Below, one piece after another: positions 24,067 through 35,288 of a DNA stretch of 64,000 bases. The stretch's first letter is position 1. Each line of letters begins with the position of its first letter. Position numbers and translations under genes: made by a program. A model generated the notes under the pieces. It searched no databases. It worked only from the letters and a program-made list of their open reading frames with translations, and was not told the DNA's origin. Origin of the DNA: Paramacrobiotus metropolitanus (taxonomy: Eukaryota > Tardigrada > Eutardigrada > Parachela > Macrobiotidae); NCBI RefSeq assembly GCF_019649055.1, contig NW_026570278.1, positions 186,001 to 250,000 on the forward strand, given 5' to 3'.

Positions 24067-25135
24067 TTATATTGACTGTGCCTTAATACCTGCAAATCTT
24101 TTCGATCCTTCGCCCACACCAGCATCAGAAAACAGAATATCATCTTGCAGCGATCCGCGGCGGCTTATATTGGACCAGTGGGCTTTCATAATAGCGGGAT
24201 CAATGCGCGTTACCCAATCTGCAAAGCGAAGGCTATCACCTGCGCAACTGCGTCTACACTCTGCATGTAGTATATTTTTCTTAATCCAGTAATTATGAAA
24301 GCTAACTATTTAGTAACTAGTAGGGCACACACATCTCGGTCAGCGAATACGTACGTATTAACGAAATTTCGTTACAATGTAACACAAAACAATTTTTAGT
24401 TGTTTTACCCTTTGGAACGTGTTTTGTCGAAGAACCAAAAATTTTAAAATGAAAACAGTTCATCAAATTTCTCAAGCATAAAAAACTAAAAAAAGGCGAA
24501 ATGTTGTGCCTCCATAATTAATCCATACAAAGCTAAAGCTGTCTTTGGCTCCGAATCCCCGGCTGTGCATACTTTTATTTGTTATACCCTTTCAGCTTAT
24601 AGAAAACAATTAACATCACAACGCAGTACACTCAATCAGCAGAAAACAGCCGCGCGCGGGAGGTCTAAGAACAGAGAACACCTGATGATCAGGTGTTTGT
24701 AAATTTGGTCCTTTATGCTGTTACCTTGCTGTTACCTTGCACTTGCCGAAATTTTGTACAGTATAAGCTGTACGATACTGTAGCTGTGTGTGAGCTAAAG
24801 CCTCTTGGGTTCAGTCAGCAGACAGCCCCCTGCACGCAGTTACAGGCCTAGTATGTGAATCGTGAATGGCGACTGAACGCGCTCATACAATGTACGTCAC
24901 GTTGAACCACTGAAACTTTCGGCAAGTGCAGGGTAACAGTACAGTACTTCGTTCACTTCGTTATTATTAAGTCAGGTGCTCATAACTATTCAGGGTCCTG
25001 TTTTGTTCATTAGTTACCGTCTGGCAACTCATCTGACGGTGAGTCGTCGTCAAAATCGTCATGATAATCCCTGTCGTCCCAGAAGGCATCTATGGACTGA
25101 ATTACCCTAACCCAGAGAATCAGCCTGATAAGCAT
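24067..25135 (-). CDS. Small secreted acidic protein, left copy
   Basis: Exon 1 (25018-25135) starts with ATG: MLIRLILWVRVIQSIDA, a short signal-like segment, then FWDDRDYHDDFDDDSPSDEL. Donor G|GTAACT, phase 1. Exon 2 (24090-24218, 129 nt) follows acceptor CGCTTTGCAG: DWVTRIDPAIMKAHWSN, then RRGSLQDDILFSDAG. A donor GTATTA at 24089 could lead to further exons; reading straight on ends at TAA 24067. The homolog at 48229-49164 (+) has the same exon phase, the same 129-nt second exon and the same core. Total about 80-90 residues. No known family recognised; conservation of a DWxTRIDPAxMKAHW block beside an acidic N-terminus suggests a secreted peptide or binding protein. Confidence 0.6.
24677..24697. 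repeat. Perfect 21-bp palindrome
   Basis: AACACCTGA TGA TCAGGTGTT, perfect arms of 9 bp around a 3-nt centre, within the intron of the small acidic protein gene. It could be a small repeat or a binding site. Confidence 0.5.
24729..24940. mobile_element. Foldback MITE in the intron of the left acidic-protein gene
   Basis: GCTGTTACCTTGCACTTGCC (24729) pairs with GGCAAGTGCAGGGTAACAGT (ends 24940), with pairing continuing into CGAAA/TTTCG. Inner GGTTCAGTC and GACTGAAC also pair. Non-coding. Confidence 0.55.
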
Positions 25136-26637
25136 GCATCTTATTTCAGCCCAGAAAAACATTGTAGGCTGCAGCTTCTTTAAGGCTCAGCAAACAGTTT
25201 GTGTAGCGCAAACCATCATCTAAAATTCATGTTTTGTTGTTTTGATAGCATGCCTGGACAAAGCGCAATATTTGCCGCGAGAAATTCTGAATGCATGAAA
25301 ACTGGCCAAACAACGTACGTGAGAACCGGTTTTCAATATCCGTATATGAGTTGCAATTGTTTGACTACAGTAGTTCACGCTGTAATTACGCAATTATACG
25401 AGTAATATGCGATTTACCGTACAGTGTGACAATCTGTTGATATATAGATACTACACCACCAAGGTGATCCTAGTTTTATCTCTTATTGCATGCACTCGTA
25501 CATACACAACATCTGTACATGTACGAACTTTAGCATGATCCGTTACTTTCCATAAAAGTAAAACTTCGCATTTGAAAGTTATCAAATAAAATACGTGTTA
25601 ACAAGCAGCAAAACCAAAAAATTAAATGCTGATAAATCAATATGTTTTGAAAAAACGGTTTACGGTTTTGCTAATGAAAATTAACTTGACTTGTTATATA
25701 CATATCTATATACAAGAAACAGCGGCGGCTTCCCCTCCGCGAAATTATTGTCAAACGTGCCGACATCGAAACCCGGGAGTTTGACCTGCGATAATTTGTG
25801 CAATTGAATATAATTAAATGTTTTAGTTTACTGCGTGAGCCTAATACTCTACGTTATGTATCATATTCAGGCAGAATTTTTCTGAATTTCAAGGTGACCT
25901 TAAAGTGGGTGGATCGTTTGCGGAATCGTGTCGACATGGCTCCGGCCGAACGAATTTAAAAACGAAAACCCTGTGAACCAGTTCTGGACTGAGGCCGATC
26001 AATTGGTAGTATCAGCTTTCAAAAAAATGGTTTGGTTATTGAGATCTTAAAGACTATGGGGCGCCGCAGATCTTGTACCTAATAACAGTGAGGTGAAATA
26101 ATTTGTATAACTACTGTATGCACTATATACAACATATGTATACCTGTATCAGTATTACTATGCGCTTCTAATTTTAAGTTTAAAGAACGATCATGCCAAA
26201 CATGTTCACTGATTATAAAGTCCTTCGTAGTTAACTGCACACCACTTTAGCCCAATGAACAGTATACATTTAATTCTAATCGGCTAACAATTCTAGCTAC
26301 CGCGCGCCACCCAAATTGCGCCACGTCAAATACACTTGACAGGCTGTAGGAAATCTGTTTATAAATTTCTCTTTTTACTGATTAAGCTCGTACAGTCAAA
26401 AGTTAAATATGATTTAAAGTAACTCATTACTTTGTAAATATGACTTAAATATGACCGTTCAGTTAAATTAGAAAGGATATGGCTAAATCATGGTAAAGTG
26501 CGGCGACGATTAGAACAGAACACTCTGTTCTCATAAGCGATGCGAAAACCAAGGTCAAGCAAAAAAAAGTTTTCGGGGCAAAATGTAATAGCATTACAGT
26601 GTTTCCGATGTCCAACACAGATAAACCGCTTACTCAC
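25136..26637. other. Intergenic, AT-rich, no gene seen
   Basis: Only short frames without splice context. The remaining exons that should follow the BiP-like exon at 26638 were searched for by eye on the minus strand and not found. Confidence 0.4.
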
Positions 26638-26786
26638 TTGTAAACTCCGGGGCATGAGTAAGTTGTTCCGAGATCAATGCCAATCATGGTACCGACATTT
26701 TTGGCATCTTCTCCGATTTTCTTCGCAGCAGCGAAAGCCGTAAGCACAAAGGCGATGTATATGACGAAGACGGCCGTCCTGCACAT
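26638..26786 (-). CDS. First exon of an ER Hsp70 (BiP/GRP78-like), isolated
   Basis: ATG at 26786 starts a signal peptide ([20 protein letters not shown]) followed by [15 protein letters not shown], the N-terminal phosphate-binding motif of Hsp70 proteins, placed as in BiP, the ER-lumen chaperone. The exon ends PGVYK with donor GTGAGT in phase 2. BiP proteins normally read TTYSCVGVYK, so Val is Pro here. No following Hsp70 exon was recognised in the next 1.5 kb of the minus strand, and other genes follow. Either a long intron leads elsewhere or this is a duplicated, orphan first exon. Confidence 0.6.
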
Positions 26787-28700
26787 TGTAGAAGAAGGGA
26801 TTCTTAACTGGTGAAAATAAAGTACCAATAGAAATGCGTGTAGATCCAAAACCGTTACAAAGCTGGAATTGAAAATTTGGGAATAGCAATGTCAATACCA
26901 TCAATGTCAGGTTTGGAGAATGTTTCTAGTCAGCCGATTCGTTCTGAAATTATTTGATCTAAGAAGTATCACATTGGTGAGCCAGCAAAAACATCAGGGC
27001 TATTTGTGCGAAGGGAAACCTGGCAAGTTGCCGGCGTAGTCCAGTGAAACCGCAGCACGTGCAAGATGGGCGGAAAACGCCACGGAATGACGAAATCATT
27101 CCGACGGGTCCATGAGGTTATTGATCAGCAGTGCGATTAAACGTGGCGGTATCAGATTGTCGCATCATTCTCTGGTGTAACAGTCCCACAGTACCGGTGC
27201 TGGTATAAAGCTCGAGATAACACTGTTTATGCAATTAACAAATTTTAAATTAATATAAATTTTAATAATTTCATCTCTTCATGGTTTTGTGTTATTTGTC
27301 TGCTCTGAATATTCGCACAAACACTAACAAAACTGGCTCACACTTTGCATCCACGAGTATCGTCTGCTGACTGATAAACGACTTGCTGTTAAGTGTTAAC
27401 GGTTACCGCTAACTGCTGTGAAATAAAAAGCGAAGGTATTTACAAATCATGTAAATAATTTCAAAGTTCAACGTTACATTAAATAACAGCTGGCTGAACA
27501 AAATCACCGGGCTGATTCCAATACAGTGTAGCTGGTGCGTCGTTTGATTTACAGTGCTAATTTTTTCAAAAAAGTGTTTTTTTTTCAAAAATGAAATTTT
27601 TTTTTGTACACAGTGTTAATTTTTTAGAAAAAGCTATTTGTATGTTCACCGTGATAACGAGTACTTAATTCATTAAAACTTTTTTTCAGTTGACTGTATT
27701 ATGATACGGGAGTATGCAGCGCAAGTGCGTCTTGTGAGTCATGTACGGTATCGTCGGTATGCACCATGAAAACGCATGAATCACGAATCAATTCACCATT
27801 TTATTATTGGATGCTAAAAATAGGCACATGTATGCAGACTAGCTGGTTCCCGTAAACAAGCCTAAGGTTGTCGCGCCTGATAAAAATTTGCGACCTTGAA
27901 TGCGATCGTTATCAGCTGGTCATTTACAAATCCAGTTGGTTGATTTTTCGTCACAAAGGAACAGCGGATTATCGGTTCAGTCTACGGCATACGTTGAATC
28001 ATCCGCACAATCATCACCGCCCTACTTTCTACAATCACAGGTGCACGTCGCGTCTCACACTTAATGCTCAGTGTTCACAGTCCAAACCAGTCATGCGTGC
28101 GTTAACTGAGTCGTCGGCATCTGACGACTACATCTTGTTCCGCTCCCGCACAGCGCTTACTTAACCGTCTTAACCTGTATCCTAACATCCTCACTGCACC
28201 CCGTCGAGCGGCAGTACGTTTCTGATCAGTGAGCGGAATCACTGATTATATCCCGGACTTAAAAATGCGCCGTAATACAGTACTCACAACGCTTATGCCT
28301 CAGTTGTCTTCTGTCTGTTGAACAATGACGCACACGCGGATTGTCGTTATTGGAGCATGCCGCTTTAAAGCAGCACTGGCGAAGTGATTATATAAGAATG
28401 TACAGAAAAATGATGGACTTGCTAATAGGGGCATTGCTATCCCAGAGCGAGAGCTTAGTATCGCAGTGGGCATCCGGCGCTTCGCCAACGTCCCACCGTC
28501 CAACGTTATCAGGTGCGCGAAGCCGTTGCTGATCCGACTGCCATCATAAGAAGATCACGAAGATCGTACGGTTTTCTGGCGGAAATTCCCCACTGCCTAA
28601 ATTTATCCGTATAAAAATACTGTCTAGTGCAGCTCCATTCACATTATTTAGATGCGCCATATAATTTAAACCCGTGACTTAGCCAATCTAATGTTAAGCA
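26787..28700. other. Intergenic, no supported gene
   Basis: Contains poly-T/poly-A rich imperfect repeats (27545-27640). A 16-bp match between 28567 (GTACGGTTTTCTGGCG) and 9381 hints that the duplication described at 28707 once also included the 5' flank of the six-cysteine gene, whose coding exons are otherwise missing here. Confidence 0.35.
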
Positions 28701-29047
28701 AACGACAATGTGTAAAAATAGTACGGATTCACAACCGAATAACAGCACATGATCAGTTTGCTTGTATCGGGTAATTACACCATGAACAATGTTGTACAAA
28801 ACGTATGGAGCGCTGCATATCATGCGTTGTAGGTGTTATCTGTTGCTTATCCCAAGGAAATAAAAATTTATTGATCGTAATATGTAATGCTAATTTCTAA
28901 TAAAACAGTAACTCAAATGCGTATACATCAATGGGAAGCGTTTGGTTATATTTTTGCCGCATAGTTCACGCTTACCGTTAATCCCTTAGGCAACATCCCA
29001 AAAAATAACAAAATCGAAACATGTTATTGCAGTCGCACTCTTGTCGT

Positions 29048-29486
29048 TAATACGGGGCCAGTGCCGTATATGACTGCGTTATTTACCCGTACTGTGCTGA
29101 CGGAAGGCGAAAGTAATAGTTCTTAACTATAACTTTAATCACACAACAAGCAAGAATAACAATGAGATGGAAAGCAACAGGAAATGGTAGACCGATCGCT
29201 GGAATGATCGATATCATTCACAGCAAAGCAAAACCTTATATCTTAGTGCAACCGTGTTGCAACGATTCTAGAAAGTTCGGTAACTTTCATGAGGACAATA
29301 AACATGAGAACAATCTCTTAGATTGTCAAGCGTTATGGCCAAAACCATAACGTGCTCATCCATGCAAACACACACGCACTTAAACAAGCTGTAATAAAAC
29401 GCATCATGCACAAACACAAGTTTAGCAATAAAGCTCATAAACAGAGTCGCCTTTCAAATGACCGCTATGCGTATACCGGCGTAACA
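29048..29486 (-). repeat. LTR (downstream copy in element orientation)
   Basis: Near-identical to 31283-31722. A 62-codon open frame in each LTR is only a by-product of the repeat and is not a gene. Confidence 0.85.
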
Positions 29487-30424
29487 TTCTCCCCTCCTTA
29501 ACGGTTGCGTCCTCGCAACCGGAAACGCCAACTGCCGGGGGCATCAGGTCCATCCAGGTGATCGTAGGCGATGCATTCACGAACGCAAGCCCGCTTGCAA
29601 CGTTTGCAAATAACCATATGGAACGTTTCCATGACAAGAGAGATGAGGCTTCTCTCTGCTTCTCCGCACTGGCTGGAGAGGAAGTATGGCGGGGGAGGAT
29701 GTCGCCATCACTGGGCCAGTAAAACTGGCATCGCATTTGGGCACCGTTGCGTCCAACGTCCCGCAACTGGATGTCGAACGGACATTCAGCGTGTAACCGG
29801 GTGCGTAATCGGTTACCGGTCGGCAACCACAACCGACCATTGGCTCCTCCACTGTACCGCTACGCGCGCGTGACTCACTACAGTACACCGCTTTGTTCCA
29901 AAAGCGTTTCGTCTTCGGGACATCTGAGTATCTTCGGCCACGGTTTCAGCTGATCAGACTGTCGCCGTTCCGCACTCCATTCCCGGCGGAGCCAAGGGGA
30001 TCCATGTCCCACTTTGGTAAACTCTGCATGGGGTTTCTCGGGATATGGAACTATCCTGCATCTCGTTAAGCCGGCATTGATTCGGACACTTCCCGACACG
30101 CTCCGTGGCTGTCGTAGGTCCAGTTAATCCCTGCAGATAACTTGTACAATGGACAACGCATTCAATACGCACCAAAAGGCATCACCACACAGGCAGCCAT
30201 CGTTGTCCTTCTCGGCCATCAGCATGCTGGCCGATTCTGCAACATCGTCCTTGACGATGCCAGCTGCACCAAACGTGACATTCACACTGCTCCTTCTCGT
30301 ATACCGGCGGTACTGCGTACAACTGTATCGCTTCCAGCCACGACACATCGTACCAGTCAGGATCCGTAATCCCGGCCGTATTCTGCGACCCACACCTTGT
30401 GTGGTCGCTTGCCATGACGTAACG

Positions 30425-31117
30425 CTAGTCATCGTACGCACTGTTTTTGGCCTCCAAATACAGTACGTGCGAAACTCGCTGCATATCCGTAAGGAACTCC
30501 ATAGGCGTGTTAGCTGTGCTCATGGCAAAGCGCTGACAAAATACTGGAAGGAGACCATTGCGGAGCCGATTGATGACGGCATCATCGTCCATGTCGCGGT
30601 CGATGCGGTCACACATTGTCAGAACATCGTTATAGTAATCTTTGAGTGGCTCGTCGGGGTCCTGTTTTCGGTCACGTAACTGTCGTTTGAGACGGGTGCA
30701 GTAATCTTTGGACTGGAAGCGCTTGACTAAGGCTTCCAGAAACAACTTCGTTGTAGCGAACGGCTTCTTTTCTCCGTCTTCGCTCACCTTGTACCGCCAT
30801 GTTGCGGCAAATCCATCCAGGTAAGCCGGGAGCTGACGTAGCGCCTTGGCATCGTTCCACTCCAGGGCAGCAACGATGACTTTGTATCGGCGCACCCACT
30901 GCTCGACGTCTTCACCAGCACGTGCGCTGTAAAGGGGTGGCCTCATATCCGTACCGATACAAAGGTCAGAAAATTGTGTGGCCAGCGCTCGTGAATCCAG
31001 CACAATATTCCGGCTCGAGCTGTCTTGCGTTTCACCGACTTTCGTCGTCCCTGACTCTGTGGTGGGCATTATTGTCGACGACGTGTCAAAAAATAAAAAT
31101 TCCGTAGCAGCAATCAA
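30425..31117 (-). CDS. gag: Gag protein of the LTR element
   Basis: A 230-residue frame with the features of a retrotransposon capsid region: RPPLYSARAGEDVEQWVRRY, ALRQLPAYLDGFAATWRY, and a later YCTRLKRQLRDRKQDPDEPL with DYYNDVLTMCDRID, as in Ty3/Gypsy-like gag proteins. No zinc knuckle was noticed at the end. About 0.94 kb of element sequence follows without recognisable pol motifs. Confidence 0.7.
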   Translation of the reverse strand: MIAATEFLFFDTSSTIMPTTESGTTKVGETQDSSSRNIVLDSRALATQFSDLCIGTDMRPPLYSARAGEDVEQWVRRYKVIVAALEWNDAKALRQLPAYLDGFAATWRYKVSEDGEKKPFATTKLFLEALVKRFQSKDYCTRLKRQLRDRKQDPDEPLKDYYNDVLTMCDRIDRDMDDDAVINRLRNGLLPVFCQRFAMSTANTPMEFLTDMQRVSHVLYLEAKNSAYDD

Positions 31118-31282
31118 CGACTCGGATCACACAGATAAACGCAGGCAATATAAACACAGTCAGTATAAAGCACTGGTATCAGTTCGATAAAGGTCACGCG
31201 TCGTGACGGAATAAATAGCTGGTAAAAGCACCGCTAAACGAACTCACACTGTGAACGCTTCCGTCCACGGTTTCGGCACCAA

Positions 31283-31722
31283 TAATAGGGGCCAGTGCCG
31301 TATATGACTGCGCAATATACTCGTATACTGTGCTGACGGAAAGTGAAAGTAATAGTTCTTAACTATAACTTTAATCACACAACAAGCAAGAATAACAATG
31401 AGATGGAAAGCAACAGGAAATGGTAGACCGATCGCTGGAATGATCGATATCATTCACAGCAAAGCAAAACCTTATATCTTAGTGCAACCGTGTTGCAACG
31501 ATTCTAGAAAGTTCGGTAACTTTCATGAGGACAATAAACATGAGAACAATCTCTTAGATTGTCAAGCGTTATGGCCAAAACCATAACGTGCTCATCCATG
31601 CAAACACACACGCACTTAAACAAGCTGTAATAAAACGCATCATGCACAAACACAAGTTTAGCAATAAAGCTCATAAACAGAGTCGCCTTTCAAATGACCG
31701 CTATGCGTATACCGGCGTAACA
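31283..31722 (-). repeat. LTR (upstream copy in element orientation)
   Basis: Near-identical to 29048-29486; begins TGTTACGCCGG on the minus strand and ends CCCCTATTA before the primer-binding-like site. Confidence 0.85.
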
Positions 31723-32870
31723 TCGTCGCACATGTACAAGTATTTTTTGTATCATGCATGAATACGATACCGCGGAAAGTTATTGGGGAAATTTAGGCTA
31801 CAAAGAAGTAACTGCGTGATTAAGTACATTAATTTTGGCGCTTCGCATTTATGGTGCAACAGCCGCCTCAACAACAGCCTTATGACCTTCAACGATAGTC
31901 AAACTTGCAAGAGTTTTATGTCTGAAAGGGGTGGAGCGGGATTTTTCTCCGTTGTATTCTATATTCGTGCTACCAACACATCGACCAAGTTCCGAAAATT
32001 TGGATGGCATTAAAGAGGCAATCCCTCTGTCAGGGTTTACGGTAGAATTTCTTGTTCTCCGATAGTTTGTGCGTGTGCTCGCCCCACTGGAGTTTGCCGT
32101 TGTGGTCGCTTGTCGGAGCTGGCAGAAATTTCAATAATACGGATATCGGAACGAAGAAAAGTTTTGCGCCGATCTATCGTAATGGCCCTTAGTGTGCCAA
32201 GGTCACGCGCACAAACCAGCTTTTTAATCAACTTCCACACAGTTGTATAACTCGCACAAATTCTCCACAGTTCACATTTGGTAAGAAAACTGCACGGGCG
32301 AATACAAACCATTGTGAAAACCCGGTGAAAATGACATGCATTTCGAATTAAGAAGTATTCGATTTAGGAATTCTTAGAAGAAAACGGTCAATCTAATGTT
32401 GGGCCAATTTTTTGGACCACAACATTTGTCAGTCTTAAGAGCAAAAAAATAAACACGGGCGAAAAACAAAGGATTTATGGCACTCTTTTTAATATATGGT
32501 GTTACACGTTACGAATACTTAAATGCAACTAGCGCTGCCCAACCAGTGACAACCAAGAAAGCGTCTCTGGTGTACAGAATTACAGATGTTTGCGTGGTTT
32601 ACAAGTAGCAACGCAATCCGGACTCCTTCAAGAATAAACAAGACTGCCAACGTTATCGCGCGATGACGTGTAAACTGTTGGCGATATCGCCAACAGCTAA
32701 TTTGTTTTCAATGGCAAAGTGTATAAAACAGCGACGGCTTTTGAATTAGCCAAAGTGCAGACATTCGAAGTTCAAAACTGAAACGCTGTTAATTTATACA
32801 GTTTTATAGCGATATTTGTTAATTTTGTTTTACAGATTTATTCTGTTAACGTTTCCGGTTACCTTTGGAC

Positions 32871-33221
32871 TATAAGTGCAAAGTACCGTTCAAGCACGGC
32901 TGTGTAACTCCACCAACTGATTAGCAGCGCTGAACGAGATTAAATTGTAGTTTCGAGCGTGTGTTTAGTCACTATTTACACTCAGAACGCTAACAACTGC
33001 AAACGTTTCTTGCTTTGCTTGCTTGTCTTGCTTGCCTAGAAGCCAAAGCAAGCCAAAGCAGCCCTTGTTTGAGTTACAAAGGGGCGAAACCTTAAACTAC
33101 ACTTGATTTTAGCTGAATTTTATTTACCCTGCCACGTGGGAAGTTTAGGGACTTGTTGCTTTGCTGGCTCTTGGAGAAGGGAAAAATGTATCTATATGAA
33201 AATGGATTTCGATTAGTATAG
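32871..33221. other. 5' flank or first intron of the F-box gene
   Basis: No ORF of interest. Includes a TTGCTTGC-rich hairpin-like stretch near 33005-33060. The F-box gene's first exon should lie here or further upstream; a TATA-like GTATAAAACAG at 32720 is a possible promoter. Confidence 0.25.
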
Positions 33222-35288
33222 GTCTGGAATGCGGTGAATGTCGAAGTGGACGGAGTACTGCAGCAGGGCCATGTCATTGACCTGGAAAACGTCCAAGATG
33301 ACTCACCGCGTCTTATCGTCGACTTCGGATGTCCATCGCAGCGGTCCGTATTGGTTGATTTCGATAAGGCTTTCGACTGCTCACAGAGATGGGGAGACAG
33401 ACGTAATGAGAAGCGTCAGGTGACCGTAGAGGCACTGCTACGAACCCGCCCCGATCAACCATGGAAATGGTACCCCGCCACTGCCTTAAAGCATCAGATT
33501 GCGGAGGGGGCGAACATCTTCGTGGATGCATTGCTGGAAGGGAATCGCGTCCGCGTGGTGCTGCCCTCCATTCAAGTTCGACAGCTATCGTCGCCCGAGG
33601 CTCTTGCGTGCAGAATTCTGCGGCCGGACCATTTCCAGCCCGGAAGTGGTAGCGCCCGGCATCCAGTGGACTCCATACTGTCTGCCATGTCCCGTAGGGA
33701 GCTTCAGTGGACACCCAACTCCGATGCAAAGACGTTTTACTTCCAACGGACCACTGATCGCTTTGTTAGTCGCCTGAATCGCCACTGGTTTCATGAGTAT
33801 TCTATGTAGCATTATTTAAAAGCAAATGCAATTTAAGACGTAATATCCTTCCGATCTAGAGACCATCAGGTCTGTTGATCGAACTGCCAATAGGTGGTCT
33901 GCTGATCGAACTGGCACATAGTTTGTACTCGTTAAAGGTTTTGTAACTGCCAATGACAAAGCGGAAACAATAATGCCAATTTAGCCACAGTAAATCGGCT
34001 TTTGCATCAGATGTGTCACTGATCTTCGCATGCTTTGAAGTTTGTACCCAGAATTGTTTACTAGCTTTTTAACCGTTAATATGTGACACTGAAAAAGCTC
34101 ATTATTGCATAAAGTTATGCTATATGCGATAGCATGAAGGTTTTATTTGACGCCGCTTTCTTTCTACAGGCGAGGTTACGGAGCAGCCTCAAGCTCGACA
34201 ATGACAGTAGAATGGGTTCACTGAGAGTCGAAGCCTCGGAAGCTGTTACAAGCGAAACCGAATACCACATGATCGACCAGTGCGCTTTTCTAGAGCTGCC
34301 GGAATTGCTGACCGAAATTTTTCAATCGCTGGAAACCGTTGACCGGCAACGCTGCCGACGTACCTGTCATCTCTGGGAGGAGATTCTCACGTCCGCCGTA
34401 CTATCCCAAGATCTGCGCATATCACTCCAGCTGCCCAGTTTTTTCGCCCACGTGCCGAACGACTGGAGCGCGGAATACGTTGTGTACACTTGCATCTTCA
34501 AGCACATAACGGCCGCCACGCGGACTATCTGTCTGCGTGACCGGCAAACTATTTATCATGCCGCGAATTCGCATGTGATGCAGCGTTGGAGGAACTTTCC
34601 TGGCTTTAAGAATACCATGGAGCTGGAGCGCTGTATGCCCGCCGGAAAAATTATGCTCGGCATCCAGGAAGCGCTGGAAGATGCCGGTGCCCGTCTGGAA
34701 CGGTTAATCGTCTACCAGCAGTCGATATCCGTCATACCCTTCGATAAAGCCTCGCTAGCGTATTTCGACAGTATCGCGGAGCTGTACTCCAGCTTGAAGA
34801 CCTGTTGTAACCGTGTGATTTGGAAGGATTATTCGTTACGTTTCAATTCGCCTCCGATGGAGTTCCGCATTCCCTACGCTCGCTTCGGACTAAGCAATGT
34901 GGATGCGGCGCAAATTTGGGACCTGTTTGAAGAACGGCTGGTCAGCAGCGAATCATTGGACATGGAAATCCTGGAGCATTGGACCGGTGAACTAATTGCC
35001 AGGAACGTCAAGGATCTTGAAAAGTCCCTCGTCGGGGCAATTTTTGTAAGTGACATGCATTCCGCATACTTCTTCTGCTATGGCAGTTGATAAAGTAAGC
35101 AAGGGAAATTATATTATTTGTTGCAGGTCTTGGACACGTACCAAAGCCCGGATCCGCGGGCGAGCAGGCACCACTTCCGTCAGTACTGGTCGTTGTCCGA
35201 CCTGGACAGTTTGGACGTGAGAAAACTGAATAAGTTCTGTCTATACGCGTGGGCAGCCTTCATTGGGAAATTGCACTTTGTGTCGTAG
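33222..35288 (+). CDS. F-box protein with an extra N-terminal domain
   Basis: Exons: 33222-33764, 34170-35045, 35127-35288, all phase 0. Acceptors TTAGTATAG, TTTCTTTCTACAG and TTTGTTGCAG; donors GTTAGT (weak) and GTAAGT. A first exon is missing because 33222 has no ATG. The N-terminal domain (VNVEVDGVLQQGHVIDLENV, LIVDFGCPSQRSVLVDFD) is of a kind I associate with tardigrade F-box proteins; no wider family recognised. The F-box is at LELPELLTEIFQSLETVD followed by RQRCRRTCHLWEEIL, the usual L-P-x-E-hydrophobic and C-R-x-x-C/W pattern, which binds Skp1 in SCF ubiquitin ligases. The C-terminal ~300 residues (for example DAAQIWDLFEERLVSS) would select substrates. If the weak donor at 33765 is not used, the first domain would end at 33806 and be a separate gene. 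Confidence 0.75.

Larger units (their letters stand above)
29048..31722 (-). mobile_element. Short LTR retrotransposon, gag only recognisable
   Basis: The element is 2675 bp with two LTRs of about 440 bp (29048-29486 and 31283-31722), flanked by a 4-bp target duplication TCGT (29044-29047 and 31723-31726). On the minus strand the LTR starts TGTTACGCCGG. A primer-site-like TGGTGCCGAAACC follows the upstream LTR and a polypurine tract (AAGGAGGGGAGAA, 29487-29499) precedes the downstream LTR, which fixes the orientation. Gag is at 30425-31117. No reverse transcriptase or integrase was recognised, so it is a reduced, probably non-autonomous element of Ty3/Gypsy-like type. The LTRs differ at roughly ten positions, mostly in one end, so the insertion is fairly young. 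Confidence 0.85.
28707..32870 (+). repeat. Segmental duplication, copy 2, interrupted by an LTR element
   Basis: Direct-orientation copy of 9995-11450. It starts inside the last exon of the six-cysteine gene (TGTAAAAATAGTACGGATTC) and keeps the AATAAA signal and the 3' flank. The block is split at 29047/31723 by the LTR retrotransposon; the homology resumes on the right side at the expected point. The gene remnant here has no upstream exons and is a pseudogene fragment. Confidence 0.75.

Noticed and set aside
23913-24143. Third exon for the left small acidic protein gene
   Set aside because: Composition is coding-like but the only acceptor gives the wrong phase and nothing comparable follows the right copy.
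29162-31586. Two identical 62-codon open frames at 29162-29350 and 31398-31586
   Set aside because: They lie inside the two LTRs and are identical only because the LTRs are; no independent sign of coding.
32037-32312. 91-codon minus frame in the duplicated block
   Set aside because: The matching stretch of copy 1 (about 10600-10930) has frame-breaking indels relative to it, so it is not conserved as protein.
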